A stretch of DNA of 64,000 nt, taken from NCBI RefSeq assembly GCF_033723955.1, contig NZ_CP137555.1:3278001-3342000 (forward strand), given 5' to 3'. Each line of letters starts with the position of its first letter. The stretch's first letter is position 1. This stretch comes from Microbulbifer pacificus (GTDB taxonomy: Bacteria; Pseudomonadota; Gammaproteobacteria; Pseudomonadales; Cellvibrionaceae). The position numbers and the translations under genes were made by a program. Shown piece by piece: positions 9,016 through 18,031 of the stretch. Under the pieces are notes generated by a model, which was not told where the DNA came from, ran no database searches, and saw only the letters and a list, made by a program, of their open reading frames with translations.

Positions 9016-9576
9016 ATGAGTGTTTTCAGCTCACTGATGCAGCGCGTTTATCGCGCTGCTTTTGTCTTGTCCATTTTGATTTTTGCCTCGGCAGTACAGG
9101 CAGATGAACTGACGCGCGGCGATTATCAGCTGGGTTCCGGCGATAAAATCTTGATTAGTGTCTATGGTGAAGAGGATCTCACCATTGAGACCATTCTCAG
9201 TGATAGTGGCGTGATCAACTACCCGTTCCTGGGTGAGCTCAAAGTGGCTGGGCTGACACTTTCTGGCTTAGAAAATTTGATTGTCGGTGGGCTCAAGGGG
9301 GATTATCTGGTCAACCCCAATGTACATGTCTCCATGCTGGAGTACCGCCCCTTCTTTATTAACGGCGAAGTGGTCAGGCCGGGTGGATATCCATTCCAGC
9401 CCGGTCTCAGTATCAGTAAAGCCGCAGCATTGGCTCAAGGCTTTACCGAGCGCGCGTCCGAAAGCAAGATTTATATCGTGCGCGGCGATGATCCCACGCA
9501 AGCCAGGGTAAAGGCCGAGCTGAATACCAAGCTGCGCCCTGGCGACATTGTCACCGTTGAGCAGAGTTTCTTCTGA
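9016..9576 (+). CDS. short Wza-like polysaccharide export (OPX) protein
   Basis: Periplasmic polysaccharide export protein of 186 residues with a cleavable signal peptide (hydrophobic stretch at about 13-27, ending VQA-DE). A Poly_export domain follows at about 31-107 (YQLGSGDKILISVYGEEDLT). A single SLBB domain at about 110-155 (FFINGEVVRPGGYPFQPG) has the canonical GEV-x-RPG turn. It stops where full-length Wza has further SLBB repeats and the amphipathic outer-membrane helix, so it cannot form its own outer-membrane pore. There is no lipobox cysteine. It lies 35 bases after the beta-barrel gene and 14 before the Wzc-like gene, so the three are probably co-expressed as an export complex. 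Confidence 0.92.
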   Translation: MSVFSSLMQRVYRAAFVLSILIFASAVQADELTRGDYQLGSGDKILISVYGEEDLTIETILSDSGVINYPFLGELKVAGLTLSGLENLIVGGLKGDYLVNPNVHVSMLEYRPFFINGEVVRPGGYPFQPGLSISKAAALAQGFTERASESKIYIVRGDDPTQARVKAELNTKLRPGDIVTVEQSFF

Positions 9577-9590
9577 GGTAGTACCAGTCC

Positions 9591-11876
9591 ATGAATGTGC
9601 AAACGCAAACGGGTTCCGTGATGAATTCTCAGGACCGCCTGCTTCAGGAAGAAGTGATTGATCTGCGCCAGTATTGGCGTGTTGTCGATCGCTTTAAATG
9701 GCGTATCGCGGGCCTCTCCGTTGCGGTCGCCATGCTGACGGCGATGGTGGTGTTTTCCATGACGCCAATGTATCAGGCCACGGCGACACTGATGATCGAG
9801 GCGGAGCAGGCTAAAGCCTTGTCTATTGAGGAGGTGTACGGCCTCGATTCCAGCCGTAAGGAATATCTCCTCACCCAGTTCGAAATCCTGAAATCCAAGC
9901 GTATCGCGGAACGGGTAGTTCAGCGTTTGAATCTCACCAGCCATCCAGAGTTTGATCCGGAGCAGCAGTCGCCATCGTTAAAGTCGCGCATCAAATCTTG
10001 GTTGCCGTTTATGCGGCAGCCGGAACCGCTGCCGGAAGAGGACGCAGCCAAGCTCAAACTGCAGCAGGTAACGGAGGCCTTTTCCGGCCGGCTCGAAATC
10101 TCACCGGTGCGAAATACCCAATTGGTAAATATCACCTTCGAGTCCGCTTCCCCCCAGCTCGCTGCCCAGGTAGCGAACACAGTGGCTGTGGTATACACCG
10201 AGAGCCAGATGGAAGCCAAGCTGGAGGTTACCCAGCAGGCGACAACTTGGCTCAACAGTCGTTTGGACGATTTGCGCAGCAAGCTGGAAGAGTCTGAGTC
10301 CGCCTTACAAAACTTCCAGGAAGTGGAAGGCCTGGTGGATGTGGAGGGCGTGCGCGGGTTGGCCTCTCGGGAGTTGAATGAAATTACGAATCAGCTGTTG
10401 CTGGTTCGCAAGGAACTGAAGCAGGCGGAAAGTGTGCGCGAGCTGGTCAAGGTGCGCGGTACTGATATCGATGCATTGGCGACTCTGCCTGAGGTACTGA
10501 ACCACAGTGTTATCCAGGACGTGAAGCGTGCGGAAGTCGAGGCCTCCAGGAGAGTATCTGAACTGGCGCGGCGCTATGGTCCCAAGCATCCCCAAATGAT
10601 TGCCGCGCGTGATCAGCTGGCGTCGGTGGAATCGAAACTGCACGCAGAGATTCGTCAGTTGGTGGCAGGTATTGAAAGCGATTACCAGGCGGCGCAATCT
10701 AACGAGCGTGCACTGCTTCAGGAGCTGTCTTCAGCCAAGGCGGAATACCAGCGTATTACCCGCAAAGAGACCCGTTACGACGAACTCAAGCGTGAGGTTG
10801 AGGTCAATACCCAGCTCTACAATGCGTTCCTGACCCGCTTTAAGGAAACCAGTGAAATCGCGGATTTCGAAGCCGCTAACGCGCGCCTGACTGATCCCGC
10901 AGTTGCTCCGCGCTCGCCGGCCAAGCCCAAGAAAAAACTGATCGTGGCGCTGGCATTTGTAGTCAGCGCGATGTTTGGTGTTGTACTGGCCTTCCTGTTC
11001 GAAGTGCTGAATGACGGGGTGCGCAACCCCGATGATGTGGAAAACAAACTCGGCCAGCGCATGGTAGGTTTGCTACCTTGGGTGCCGCACGATAAGCGTC
11101 AACGCTTGGGTTTGCGTACCTTCTACCAGGCGGACAATTACCGCTTCGCCGAGGCGATTCGAACATTGCGGACGAGTTTGGTGCTTTCCCACCTGGATAA
11201 GCCGGTTAAGGTAATTTCGGTAACTTCATCGATTCCGGGGGAGGGCAAGACGACGGTCTCTGAGAATTTGGCATTCTCCCTGGTGCAGATGGAAAAGGTG
11301 CTACTGATTGACGCGGATATGCGCCGCCCATCAATCGGTAAGGAATTTGGCTTGCCGGTGTATCAGCCGGGTTTGTCGAACCTGATTTCGGGCAGCGCCT
11401 CGCTCGCTGAGTGTATTTACCGCGACGAGGATAGCGGGCTGGATGTAATCCCCGCCGGTGCCGTACCGCCCAATCCGCAGGAGCTACTGGCATCCCCGCG
11501 CTTTGCGCAGGCACTCAAGGTTTTGTCGGATAAATACGACCGCATTATCCTGGATACGGCGCCTACCCAGGTGGTGAGCGACGCGCTGGTGATTTCACGT
11601 GTGGCGGATTCCATGGTGTATGTCGTAAAAGCCGACAGCACCCGTCAGAAGGTCATCACCGACGGTATCGGCCGCTTGCTGCAGGTCGGTGCTAAGCTGG
11701 ATGGGGTAGTTCTCAACCAGGTGGACATGTCCAAGTCCGGCGGTTACGGGGAGTACTACGGTTACTACGGCGGTCGATATGGCTACGGTGCGGAAAACGC
11801 CAAAGTAGCGGAATCCATGGCGAAGGCCGCTAGGTCCAAATCTAAGACAGAAGAAAAGCCGCTTGAGCTGGCATGA
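9591..11876 (+). CDS. wzc: Wzc-like polysaccharide co-polymerase / BY-type tyrosine kinase
   Basis: Inner-membrane chain-length regulator fused to an autophosphorylating kinase (761 residues). The N-terminal Wzz domain begins with a membrane segment at about residues 40-60. A long coiled-coil periplasmic region leads to a second membrane segment near residue 450 (LIVALAFVVSAMFGVVLAFL). The cytoplasmic kinase has Walker A SSIPGEGKTT near 547, Walker A' LLIDADMRRP near 575 and Walker B IILDTAP near 650. The C-terminal tail carries a tyrosine cluster, YGEYYGYYGGRYGYG, the expected autophosphorylation site. It controls polymer length and export together with the OPX protein. Its last codon overlaps the phosphatase start (ATGA). 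Confidence 0.96.
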   Translation: MNVQTQTGSVMNSQDRLLQEEVIDLRQYWRVVDRFKWRIAGLSVAVAMLTAMVVFSMTPMYQATATLMIEAEQAKALSIEEVYGLDSSRKEYLLTQFEILKSKRIAERVVQRLNLTSHPEFDPEQQSPSLKSRIKSWLPFMRQPEPLPEEDAAKLKLQQVTEAFSGRLEISPVRNTQLVNITFESASPQLAAQVANTVAVVYTESQMEAKLEVTQQATTWLNSRLDDLRSKLEESESALQNFQEVEGLVDVEGVRGLASRELNEITNQLLLVRKELKQAESVRELVKVRGTDIDALATLPEVLNHSVIQDVKRAEVEASRRVSELARRYGPKHPQMIAARDQLASVESKLHAEIRQLVAGIESDYQAAQSNERALLQELSSAKAEYQRITRKETRYDELKREVEVNTQLYNAFLTRFKETSEIADFEAANARLTDPAVAPRSPAKPKKKLIVALAFVVSAMFGVVLAFLFEVLNDGVRNPDDVENKLGQRMVGLLPWVPHDKRQRLGLRTFYQADNYRFAEAIRTLRTSLVLSHLDKPVKVISVTSSIPGEGKTTVSENLAFSLVQMEKVLLIDADMRRPSIGKEFGLPVYQPGLSNLISGSASLAECIYRDEDSGLDVIPAGAVPPNPQELLASPRFAQALKVLSDKYDRIILDTAPTQVVSDALVISRVADSMVYVVKADSTRQKVITDGIGRLLQVGAKLDGVVLNQVDMSKSGGYGEYYGYYGGRYGYGAENAKVAESMAKAARSKSKTEEKPLELA

Positions 11877-12598
11877 TAGACCTCCATTGTCATTTACTGC
11901 CGGGCATCGACGACGGTGCCCGCGATCTCGAACAGGCTCTGGTGCTCGCCAGAGCTTCTGTTGCTGACGGCATCACCCACTGCGTCGCCACACCCCATAT
12001 CCACACGGGGCGCTTCCCCAATACCCTTTCCTCTATTACTAAGGCCTTCAACCAGTTGCGTGAAGCACTGGCGGAGGAGGGGATTCCCCTGCAGCTGGGC
12101 ATGTCCGCGGAAATTCGCCTGTCCGAAGAAATCTTGAATATGGTACTGCTGAAGCAGGTGCCGTATCTCGGCGATTGGGAGGATGAGCGTGTGCTGCTAC
12201 TGGAATTGCCCCACAGTCATATACCCCCGGGTACCGAACAACTGATCCGCTGGCTGCGCAAGCAGAAGGTGCGGCCGATGATTGCGCACCCGGAGCGCAA
12301 CAAGGATGTGATGCGGGATTTCAACAAAGTACTGCCGCTGGTGCGCGAGGGTTGCCTGTTCCAGGTAACCGCGGGAGCGGTTGCTGGCCACTTTGGCGAG
12401 CCGGCACAGGAGCGTGCAATTCAGCTGCTGGAGCAGGACCTTGTCACCATTCTCGCCACCGACGCGCACCACGAAGTGCGCCGCCCGCCGGTATTGAATA
12501 CCGGTCGTCTGGCGGCGGAAGAAATCGTGGGTGAGGAGAAGGCGTGGCAGCTGGTGCGGGAAAATCCGGGTAAAATTGCCGCCTGTCACTTTTCTTGA
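11873..12598 (+). CDS. PHP-type tyrosine-protein phosphatase (CpsB/YwqE family)
   Basis: Metal-dependent protein-tyrosine phosphatase of the PHP fold, 241 residues, expected to dephosphorylate the Wzc-like kinase and so cycle polymer assembly. Metal ligands are visible in order: DLHCHLLPGIDDG at 3-15, ATPHIHTGRF, LELPHS, IAHPERN and the C-terminal TDAHH. It is translationally coupled to the kinase gene by an ATGA overlap, exactly the pairing seen in Gram-positive CpsB/CpsD loci. This is a PHP enzyme instead of the low-molecular-weight Wzb phosphatase usual in enterobacterial capsule loci, as is common in other EPS-producing gammaproteobacteria. Confidence 0.94.
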   Translation: MIDLHCHLLPGIDDGARDLEQALVLARASVADGITHCVATPHIHTGRFPNTLSSITKAFNQLREALAEEGIPLQLGMSAEIRLSEEILNMVLLKQVPYLGDWEDERVLLLELPHSHIPPGTEQLIRWLRKQKVRPMIAHPERNKDVMRDFNKVLPLVREGCLFQVTAGAVAGHFGEPAQERAIQLLEQDLVTILATDAHHEVRRPPVLNTGRLAAEEIVGEEKAWQLVRENPGKIAACHFS

Positions 12599-12628
12599 TC
12601 GCACAGACGTACGCCGGACTTCTCTGCC

Positions 12629-13414
12629 ATGAATACCCAATCTCTTGCTGAATCCTCGTCTTCCGGTCGTCGCCGCCGCCGGCGTTCAAGGGCCCGCAAT
12701 TCGTTCGCGGCGAAAGCCTTGTCTTTTGTGTGGCCGGAGCAGGTGGGCTTTGCGCGCAAGCTGGGAACCTGGCTCACAGTTGTGGCATTGATTTACCTTG
12801 CTGGCCACGCGGGCGCCCTGGGGCTCGCGCACTTACAGGTCATCCGGGTAGAGAACCAGCTCGAGTACTGGTACAAGCGCGGCGAGGTGCCATCCTCCGC
12901 TGCCATGGTTTCGGCGCTCAACGCCATCGAACAGGCCAACCGCCTGCATCCGGATAATCCCTACCAGCTCACACTGCAGGCCCGGTTGCTGGAGTGGCGC
13001 GCATACAACGATGGCAATGTCATTCCGCAGGATTACCGCGCGGCACTGGCGCTGCATCAGCGCGCCGCGGCGCTGCGGCCCTTGTGGCCGGATACCTGGG
13101 GGGAAATGGCGCAGATCAAGGCGCGCTTGAATGAATTCGATAGTGTGCTGGAGGGTTACCTCAAACGGGCGAATCAGCTCGGTCCCTACACGCCCGCCGT
13201 GCATGTCGCCGTTGCCCAGACTTATCTTCCGCGTTTGCCGTTGCTTGGCGGCGATCAGCTGGCATTACTGGAGGCGCAACTGCTCCGTGGAGTATATGAC
13301 CATCGCAGCCGGAATCAGATCATCGGCCTTGTGGAGCTGTATGGCCAGCAAGGGCCGGTCTGCCAGTGGTTGCAGGGGGAGAAGGGGGTTCAGAAGCTTT
13401 GCCCTAAGAGGTAA
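12629..13414 (+). CDS. VpsP-like membrane-anchored polysaccharide biosynthesis protein
   Basis: Protein of 261 residues with a strongly basic N-terminus (SSSGRRRRRRSRAR), one membrane segment at about 46-70, then an all-helical domain with TPR-like helices (ALNAIEQANRLHPDNPYQL, ALALHQRAAALRP). The C-terminal segment is LLRGVYDHRSRNQIIGLVEL with two cysteines. It resembles VpsP-family proteins encoded at the end of exopolysaccharide loci with Wza/Wzc genes; the molecular role is unknown. Assignment rests on context and general appearance, so only moderate certainty. A decayed second copy lies at 14982-15625, beyond the acyltransferase gene. Confidence 0.62.
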   Translation: MNTQSLAESSSSGRRRRRRSRARNSFAAKALSFVWPEQVGFARKLGTWLTVVALIYLAGHAGALGLAHLQVIRVENQLEYWYKRGEVPSSAAMVSALNAIEQANRLHPDNPYQLTLQARLLEWRAYNDGNVIPQDYRAALALHQRAAALRPLWPDTWGEMAQIKARLNEFDSVLEGYLKRANQLGPYTPAVHVAVAQTYLPRLPLLGGDQLALLEAQLLRGVYDHRSRNQIIGLVELYGQQGPVCQWLQGEKGVQKLCPKR

Positions 13415-13691
13415 CCCCGGATGCCGATTCGCTGAATTCAGGTTACACAAGACACTTTGCCATGACCGCGTAGCCGGGGTGAGGTGAAGGAAGTGGAATC
13501 CGGGGGCCCCCAAGCCCCCTAGGCGCAAACTGCTCGTCTGTGAATGTCCGGAAAGCGTTGACGACTATAGATTACCTGCCCCCTTGTTCTCTTCAGCGAG
13601 AAACAGCCCTAGGCGAGCCGTAAATCGGAGCCCTACAGTACAACTATTTTCCTGATCAACTTATGTGCAGCGTAGTCGTTTGTCGTTAAAA

Positions 13692-14795
13692 CTAGCTCCC
13701 AAGCCTCCTACTTTGGTCTCCTATCTTTAACTTAAACTTACCAAGCTTGCTGAAAAGTAAGGGAGCACGTATTTTTTGCAAGGGCTTTTCAACTATAAAG
13801 TATGCCGCCAGACCAGCTAATACACCTATTAGAATAAGAATGAACCAGGTAAGTAGTGGGGGAGTGGAGGGGAGAAATATTTCTCGCTTCCATATTCCCG
13901 ATATGATCATTAAAGGGAACATGTGGAACAAGTAAATGGAGTATGAACTTCCTCCAAATGCCACCAAAAATTTAGGGAGAGGGATTTTGGATATCCTTGG
14001 ATTGAAAAGGACTAAGAAAAGAATGGCGGCCGCTATTGGGACTCGGTTAACAGTAAGGGGGATGCCTGATCTCCAATCATTTTGGAAAATAAACATGTAA
14101 GACATTATGGCAATGAAGCTATATGTAAAGAAAGAGAGCTTTTTTGACCATTGAATACTGCCATTAATGTACCAGTAGGCCATCCAACCTCCAACGGCGT
14201 AACTTAGCATGCGAGGGTTGGTTAATACCGTCCAAATTCCGGCATCAATGCTGTAGAGTAACCCAGCTAATGTGCATGATAATAGGAACAGTGTAATAAG
14301 TTTGAGAGCCTTTAGTGAATCAAGCTTACTAAAAAATGCATAAATTATATAAAAAGCTACTATGTAGTGAAGAGCCCATCCAACTTCTAAAATAGGTTTT
14401 TGATATTCTCCTCCTTGCGAAATGGGTATAAGTAGGAAGGATGTTAATATCTCATACAGGTTAAAAGTTGACGATGATCCTGGAATTAGAGAAATAGCAA
14501 TAACCCCGAGCAGGGCCACCCACCATATTGGGAATATTCTAGAAAACCTTTTGGTGAGAAATTGCGTAAAATCCTGCTGTTTGTTCCAGCCTGTATAAAA
14601 AATAATAAATCCGGAGAGTAGGAGGAATAAGTCAACTCCAACCCCTCCACCAAATTTACTCCACCCTTGCTCAATTTCCCATATTGGGTCAGTTAAGCCA
14701 AGTTCACTGTATCTTTTTCTAATTACTCCATTTGCATGAGAATATACTACTCCGAATGCAGCTATTCCACGTAGAGCCTGAATTGAATTGATCAT
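13692..14795 (-). CDS. acyltransferase family 3 (OafA/YrhL-like) membrane protein
   Basis: Integral membrane O-acyltransferase of 367 residues with about ten hydrophobic helices. The family-3 signature begins at the N-terminus (IQALRGIAAFGVVYSHANG, containing the conserved Arg and His), and a GVGVDLFLLLSGFIIFY segment follows. Such proteins acetylate or otherwise acylate extracellular sugars, so it may decorate the neighbouring exopolysaccharide. It is transcribed opposite to the locus and is markedly A+T-rich compared with both flanks. It lies exactly between an intact gene and its degenerate paralogue, which suggests a recent insertion or replacement at the end of the locus. Acyl group and target are unknown. 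Confidence 0.88.
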   Translation of the reverse strand: MINSIQALRGIAAFGVVYSHANGVIRKRYSELGLTDPIWEIEQGWSKFGGGVGVDLFLLLSGFIIFYTGWNKQQDFTQFLTKRFSRIFPIWWVALLGVIAISLIPGSSSTFNLYEILTSFLLIPISQGGEYQKPILEVGWALHYIVAFYIIYAFFSKLDSLKALKLITLFLLSCTLAGLLYSIDAGIWTVLTNPRMLSYAVGGWMAYWYINGSIQWSKKLSFFTYSFIAIMSYMFIFQNDWRSGIPLTVNRVPIAAAILFLVLFNPRISKIPLPKFLVAFGGSSYSIYLFHMFPLMIISGIWKREIFLPSTPPLLTWFILILIGVLAGLAAYFIVEKPLQKIRAPLLFSKLGKFKLKIGDQSRRLGS

Positions 14796-14981
14796 TTTTC
14801 GATTTTTCTGTGGTTTAGTAGGGGTAAGCTTGTGATTACTCTAAGGAAAATCTAAGTTGTAATTGTGGCAAAAATCTAATTTTTTAGATAGGTCCTAATT
14901 TTTCTAATTACTTATTTTTATGCGCAATTTAAGACTGGGAATTTACATGCGCCACTACACGGTATTTTGTGCAATAGAAGT

Positions 14982-15625
14982 ATGTGGATTGCCATACTCC
15001 GGTTGGTGGCTCTGTGTATTCATGTCGCCTGTAAGGGACTGGCGCAGCTGCAGGTGATGCGGGTCGCGAATCAACTTCGATACTAGTACCAGCTCTGCAA
15101 CGTGGCATCGCCCGCGTCTACGACTTCAGCTATGGCCATCATTGCGCGCGTCATTGAGTTGGACTTGGATAACCATAGCAGTCCCCGCCACAAGCCAGAT
15201 TGCCGGAGTGGCGAGCCGATAGTGGCGGAAATGATACCCAGCAGGATTATGGAGCGGCGCTGTGGCAGCATCAGCGGGCCGCGGTTGTGCTCCCCTTGCG
15301 GCCGGATACTTGGGCGGAAATGGCGCAGATCAAGTACACCTAAATGAATTCAATGGCGTGCTGGACGGATAACTTAGCCACGCGAATCAACTTGTCTCCT
15401 ATCCACCCGCTGTACATGTCGCCATCGCAAAGGGGGTACTTGACCCGTTTGCCGTCGCTTGCCGCGGAACAGCGGGCACTGCTGAAAACCCATCTGCTCC
15501 GCGGTGTGCACGACCACCGCAGCCGGGATCAGGTTGTGGCGCTCGTTGAGAAATGCGGCCAGAAGGGGCAGGCCTGTCAGTGGCTGATGGACGAGTCGGA
15601 CCAGCCCCCCAAATTTTGCCGCTAA
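14982..15625 (+). pseudogene. decayed duplicate of the VpsP-like gene
   Basis: Remnant of a second copy of the gene at 12629-13414. The frame from 14982 reads through LRLVALCIHVACKGLAQLQV and MRVANQLRY, matching VVALIYLAGHAG...LAHLQV and IRVENQLEYWY. It then hits TAG at 15084 exactly where the intact copy has the Trp codon of EYWY (tactagtac against tactggtac). Homology continues (GCAGGATTA...GCATCAGCG; ATGGCGCAGATCAAG) but in a shifted frame. The last part, 15344-15625, is open and encodes LLRGVHDHRSRDQVVALVE, against LLRGVYDHRSRNQIIGLVE in the intact protein. At least one stop and one frameshift are present, so it is not functional. The signal-anchor coding part is missing or unrecognisable. 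Confidence 0.85.
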
Positions 15626-16106
15626 CCGTCACCCTGTCATCCCGGACTTGATCCGGGATCCAGAACTCCCGCGTCTCGTCATCCCGGACTCCCGTGTCTC
15701 GTCATCCCGGACTCGATCCGGGATCCAGAATGGTCAAGGCACCGCACTCCGCAGCCCTGGATACCGGCCTGCGCCGGTATGACGAGAATTGAAAAGCTTC
15801 CTTAGCCAGAAACGCCAATAATCCCATCGCTCAAAAAATAAACTGGCACTCTCCCGCGAAACTGGTAGACTGCGCGTCCTCTTGTCCCCGGCCCAAGCAG
15901 TGGCTGCAAGCGGGACATTAGTCATCATGGGTAACAGACCTCCTCGCCACAGGCCCCTGTCTTAGAGTTGAATGAGCTTGAAATAGCGGTGCTATTAATG
16001 GGCTTCTTCGCCTTGCCCAGCAATTTTCGGCTGTGAGCTATGGTTACCTGACTGGGTAAATGCGCGCTCCGGCCCGGCCCCCTGTTTATATTCAAGTGAT
16101 CTCAAC
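15626..16106. other. 481-base intergenic region before deaD
   Basis: Holds the palindromic repeat cluster in its first third. The remaining 320 bases to the deaD start contain no convincing ORF. A long untranslated leader is plausible, since cold-induced deaD genes often have one, but no specific promoter or RNA motif can be defended by eye. Confidence 0.5.
15636..15784. repeat. cluster of dispersed palindromic (REP-like) repeats
   Basis: Two complete copies of a palindrome starting GTCATCCCGGACT and ending CCGGGATCCAG (15636-15663 and 15701-15728), a truncated copy at 15678-15690, and an inverted variant with CCGG arms at 15757-15784. The same family occurs near 17944, 21938 and 26664. Each unit can fold as a hairpin with GC-rich arms. 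Confidence 0.8.
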
Positions 16107-17876
16107 ATGACCGACAATTCCCAACCTGCTGGTTTTGACCAGCTGGGTCTGCCTACTGAAATTCTCGACGCCGTGACCAAGCTGGGCTACGAAACCCCCA
16201 GCCCGATCCAGGCACAGACTATCCCGTCACTGCTGCAAGGCCGCGATGTACTGGGCCAGGCCCAGACCGGTACCGGCAAGACCGCCGCATTCGCACTGCC
16301 GATGCTGGCGAGCCTCGACCTGCGCGACAAGCGCCCGCAGGCACTGGTGCTGGCGCCGACCCGTGAGCTGGCCATCCAGGTGGCCGAGGCCTGCCAGTCC
16401 TATGCGGCCAACCTCAAGGGTTTCCACGTTGCGCCGATTTACGGTGGCGCCGACTACCGCGGCCAGATCCAGGCGCTGAAGCGCGGCGTGCAACTGATCG
16501 TGGGCACCCCGGGCCGCGTGATGGACCACATGCGCAAGGGCACCCTGGACCTGTCCTCCCTTAAAATGCTGGTTCTCGACGAAGCCGACGAAATGCTGCG
16601 CATGGGCTTTATCGACGACGTGAAATGGGTGCTGGAGCAGATTCCGGAAGAGCGCCAGATCGCGCTGTTCTCCGCCACCATGCCGCGTGAAGTTGCCTCT
16701 ATCGCCCGCGAGCACCTGCACGATCCGGTGGAAGTAAAGATCAAGGTGAAAACCGAGACCGCCGAGACCATTCGCCAGCGTTACTGGCCGGTGGGCGGCC
16801 TGCACAAGATGGACGCGCTGACCCGTATTCTCGAAGCCGAGCCGGTGGATGCCACCATCATTTTCGTGCGTACCAAAAACGCGACCGTGGAAGTGGCCGA
16901 CAAGCTGGCCGCACGCGGGTTTGCCAGTGCCGCCCTGAACGGGGACATGGCGCAGGGCATGCGCGAGCAAGTGATCGAGAAGCTGAAAGCCGGCAAGCTC
17001 GATATCGTTGTGGCCACCGACGTTGCTGCGCGCGGTCTGGACGTGAAGCGCATCAGCCACGTGATCAATTACGACATTCCCTACGATACCGAAGCCTACA
17101 TTCACCGTATCGGCCGTACCGGCCGTGCCGGTCGCGAAGGCGATGCGATCCTGTTCGTGGCACCGCGTGAGCAGCGCATGCTGCGCACTATCGAGCGCGC
17201 CACCAAGAAGTCGATCGAGCGCCTCGACCTGCCGACCGCTGCTGCCGTGAATGCTTCCCGTATGGAAAAATTCCGCCAGAAAATTACCTTCACCATGGGG
17301 GGCCGCCGCGACCTGGCGCCGTTCCGCGATCTGGTGGAAAAGTTCCTGGAAGACAACGACGTCGATCCGTTGGATGTGGCCGCAGCTCTGGCGGCGATGG
17401 CGCAGGGCGACCAGCCGCTGCTGCTGGACGAGCGCGAGCCGGCGCGTCAGGAATTCCGCGAGCGCAAGCCGCGCGAATTCGGAGACGACTTCGAAGACCG
17501 CAAGCGCAAGCCGCGTGACAAGAAGCCCGGTTTCGAGAAGGACAGCAAGCGTATTCCGGGGCCGGACGAAGGCAAGGAGCGCTACCGCATTGAAGTGGGC
17601 CGCGAACACGGCGTGCGCCCGGGCAGTATCGTCGGCGCCATCGCCAACGAAGTGGATCTCGACAGTTCCTACATCGGCCGTATCGAGATTTACCCCGAGT
17701 ACACCACCGTCGACCTGCCGGAAGGCATGCCGCAGGAAATCTTCCAGCACCTGAAAAAGGTGCGGGTAAACGGCCGCCCGATGAACATCGCCCGCTTTGA
17801 CGAATCGCGCGTGAAATCCGGTGGCCACACCGCGCCGGCGTTCAAAAAGCGCAAGCCGAAGAAGTCTTTCGACTGA
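16107..17876 (+). CDS. deaD: DEAD-box ATP-dependent RNA helicase DeaD/CsdA
   Basis: Cytosolic RNA helicase of 589 residues acting in ribosome assembly and mRNA turnover, especially in the cold. Motifs in order: Q motif around residue 10-36 (FDQLGLP...PSPIQAQ), motif I AQTGTGKT at 52-59, PTRELA at 84-89, TPGR at 134-137, DEAD at 158-161, SAT at 189-191, and motif VI HRIGRTGRAG near 333. A charged linker rich in Arg/Lys/Asp follows. A C-terminal DbpA-like RNA-binding domain (YRIEVGREHGVRPGSIVGAI) is followed by a basic tail, the architecture of CsdA. It stands alone with its own terminator. The long open frame on the opposite strand is a composition artefact. Confidence 0.97.
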   Translation: MTDNSQPAGFDQLGLPTEILDAVTKLGYETPSPIQAQTIPSLLQGRDVLGQAQTGTGKTAAFALPMLASLDLRDKRPQALVLAPTRELAIQVAEACQSYAANLKGFHVAPIYGGADYRGQIQALKRGVQLIVGTPGRVMDHMRKGTLDLSSLKMLVLDEADEMLRMGFIDDVKWVLEQIPEERQIALFSATMPREVASIAREHLHDPVEVKIKVKTETAETIRQRYWPVGGLHKMDALTRILEAEPVDATIIFVRTKNATVEVADKLAARGFASAALNGDMAQGMREQVIEKLKAGKLDIVVATDVAARGLDVKRISHVINYDIPYDTEAYIHRIGRTGRAGREGDAILFVAPREQRMLRTIERATKKSIERLDLPTAAAVNASRMEKFRQKITFTMGGRRDLAPFRDLVEKFLEDNDVDPLDVAAALAAMAQGDQPLLLDEREPARQEFRERKPREFGDDFEDRKRKPRDKKPGFEKDSKRIPGPDEGKERYRIEVGREHGVRPGSIVGAIANEVDLDSSYIGRIEIYPEYTTVDLPEGMPQEIFQHLKKVRVNGRPMNIARFDESRVKSGGHTAPAFKKRKPKKSFD

Positions 17877-17903
17877 TCCGGTCTGAGGGTTTTCCTCGGA
17901 AAC

Positions 17904-17936
17904 AAAAAAGGGCACCAGATGGTGCCCTTTTTATTT
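17904..17936 (+). terminator. Rho-independent terminator after deaD
   Basis: AAAAAAGGGCACC-AGAT-GGTGCCCTTTTTATTT: a seven-base GC-rich stem flanked by A and T tracts, 28 bases after the deaD stop. The symmetric tracts mean it could also work for transcription arriving from the cytochrome b561 side. Confidence 0.92.
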
Positions 17937-17943
17937 CAGTCTC

Positions 17944-18020
17944 GTCATTCCCGCGAAGGCGGGAATCCAGATTGTAGGCCGTGCCAGATTCACTGGATCC
18001 CGGGTCAGGCCCGGGATGAC
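17944..18020. repeat. pair of oppositely oriented palindromic repeats
   Basis: One unit at 17944-17970 (GTCATTCCCGCGAAGGCGGG...ATCCAG) and an inverted one at 17993-18020 (CTGGATCCCGGGTCAGGCCC...ATGAC), in the convergent gap between deaD and the cytochrome b561 gene. Same family as at 15636. Confidence 0.8.
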
Positions 18021-18031
18021 GGTATTCGGTG

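Noticed and set aside
13502..13522. GGGGGC/GCCCCC hairpin after the VpsP-like gene as a terminator
   Set aside because: No T tract follows and the alternative pairings are ambiguous; termination here is possible but not supported.
16227..17915. 562-codon open frame on the minus strand opposite deaD
   Set aside because: Shadow of a high-G+C coding sequence; the translation is His/Gly/Leu-rich with no family resemblance and deaD is certain.
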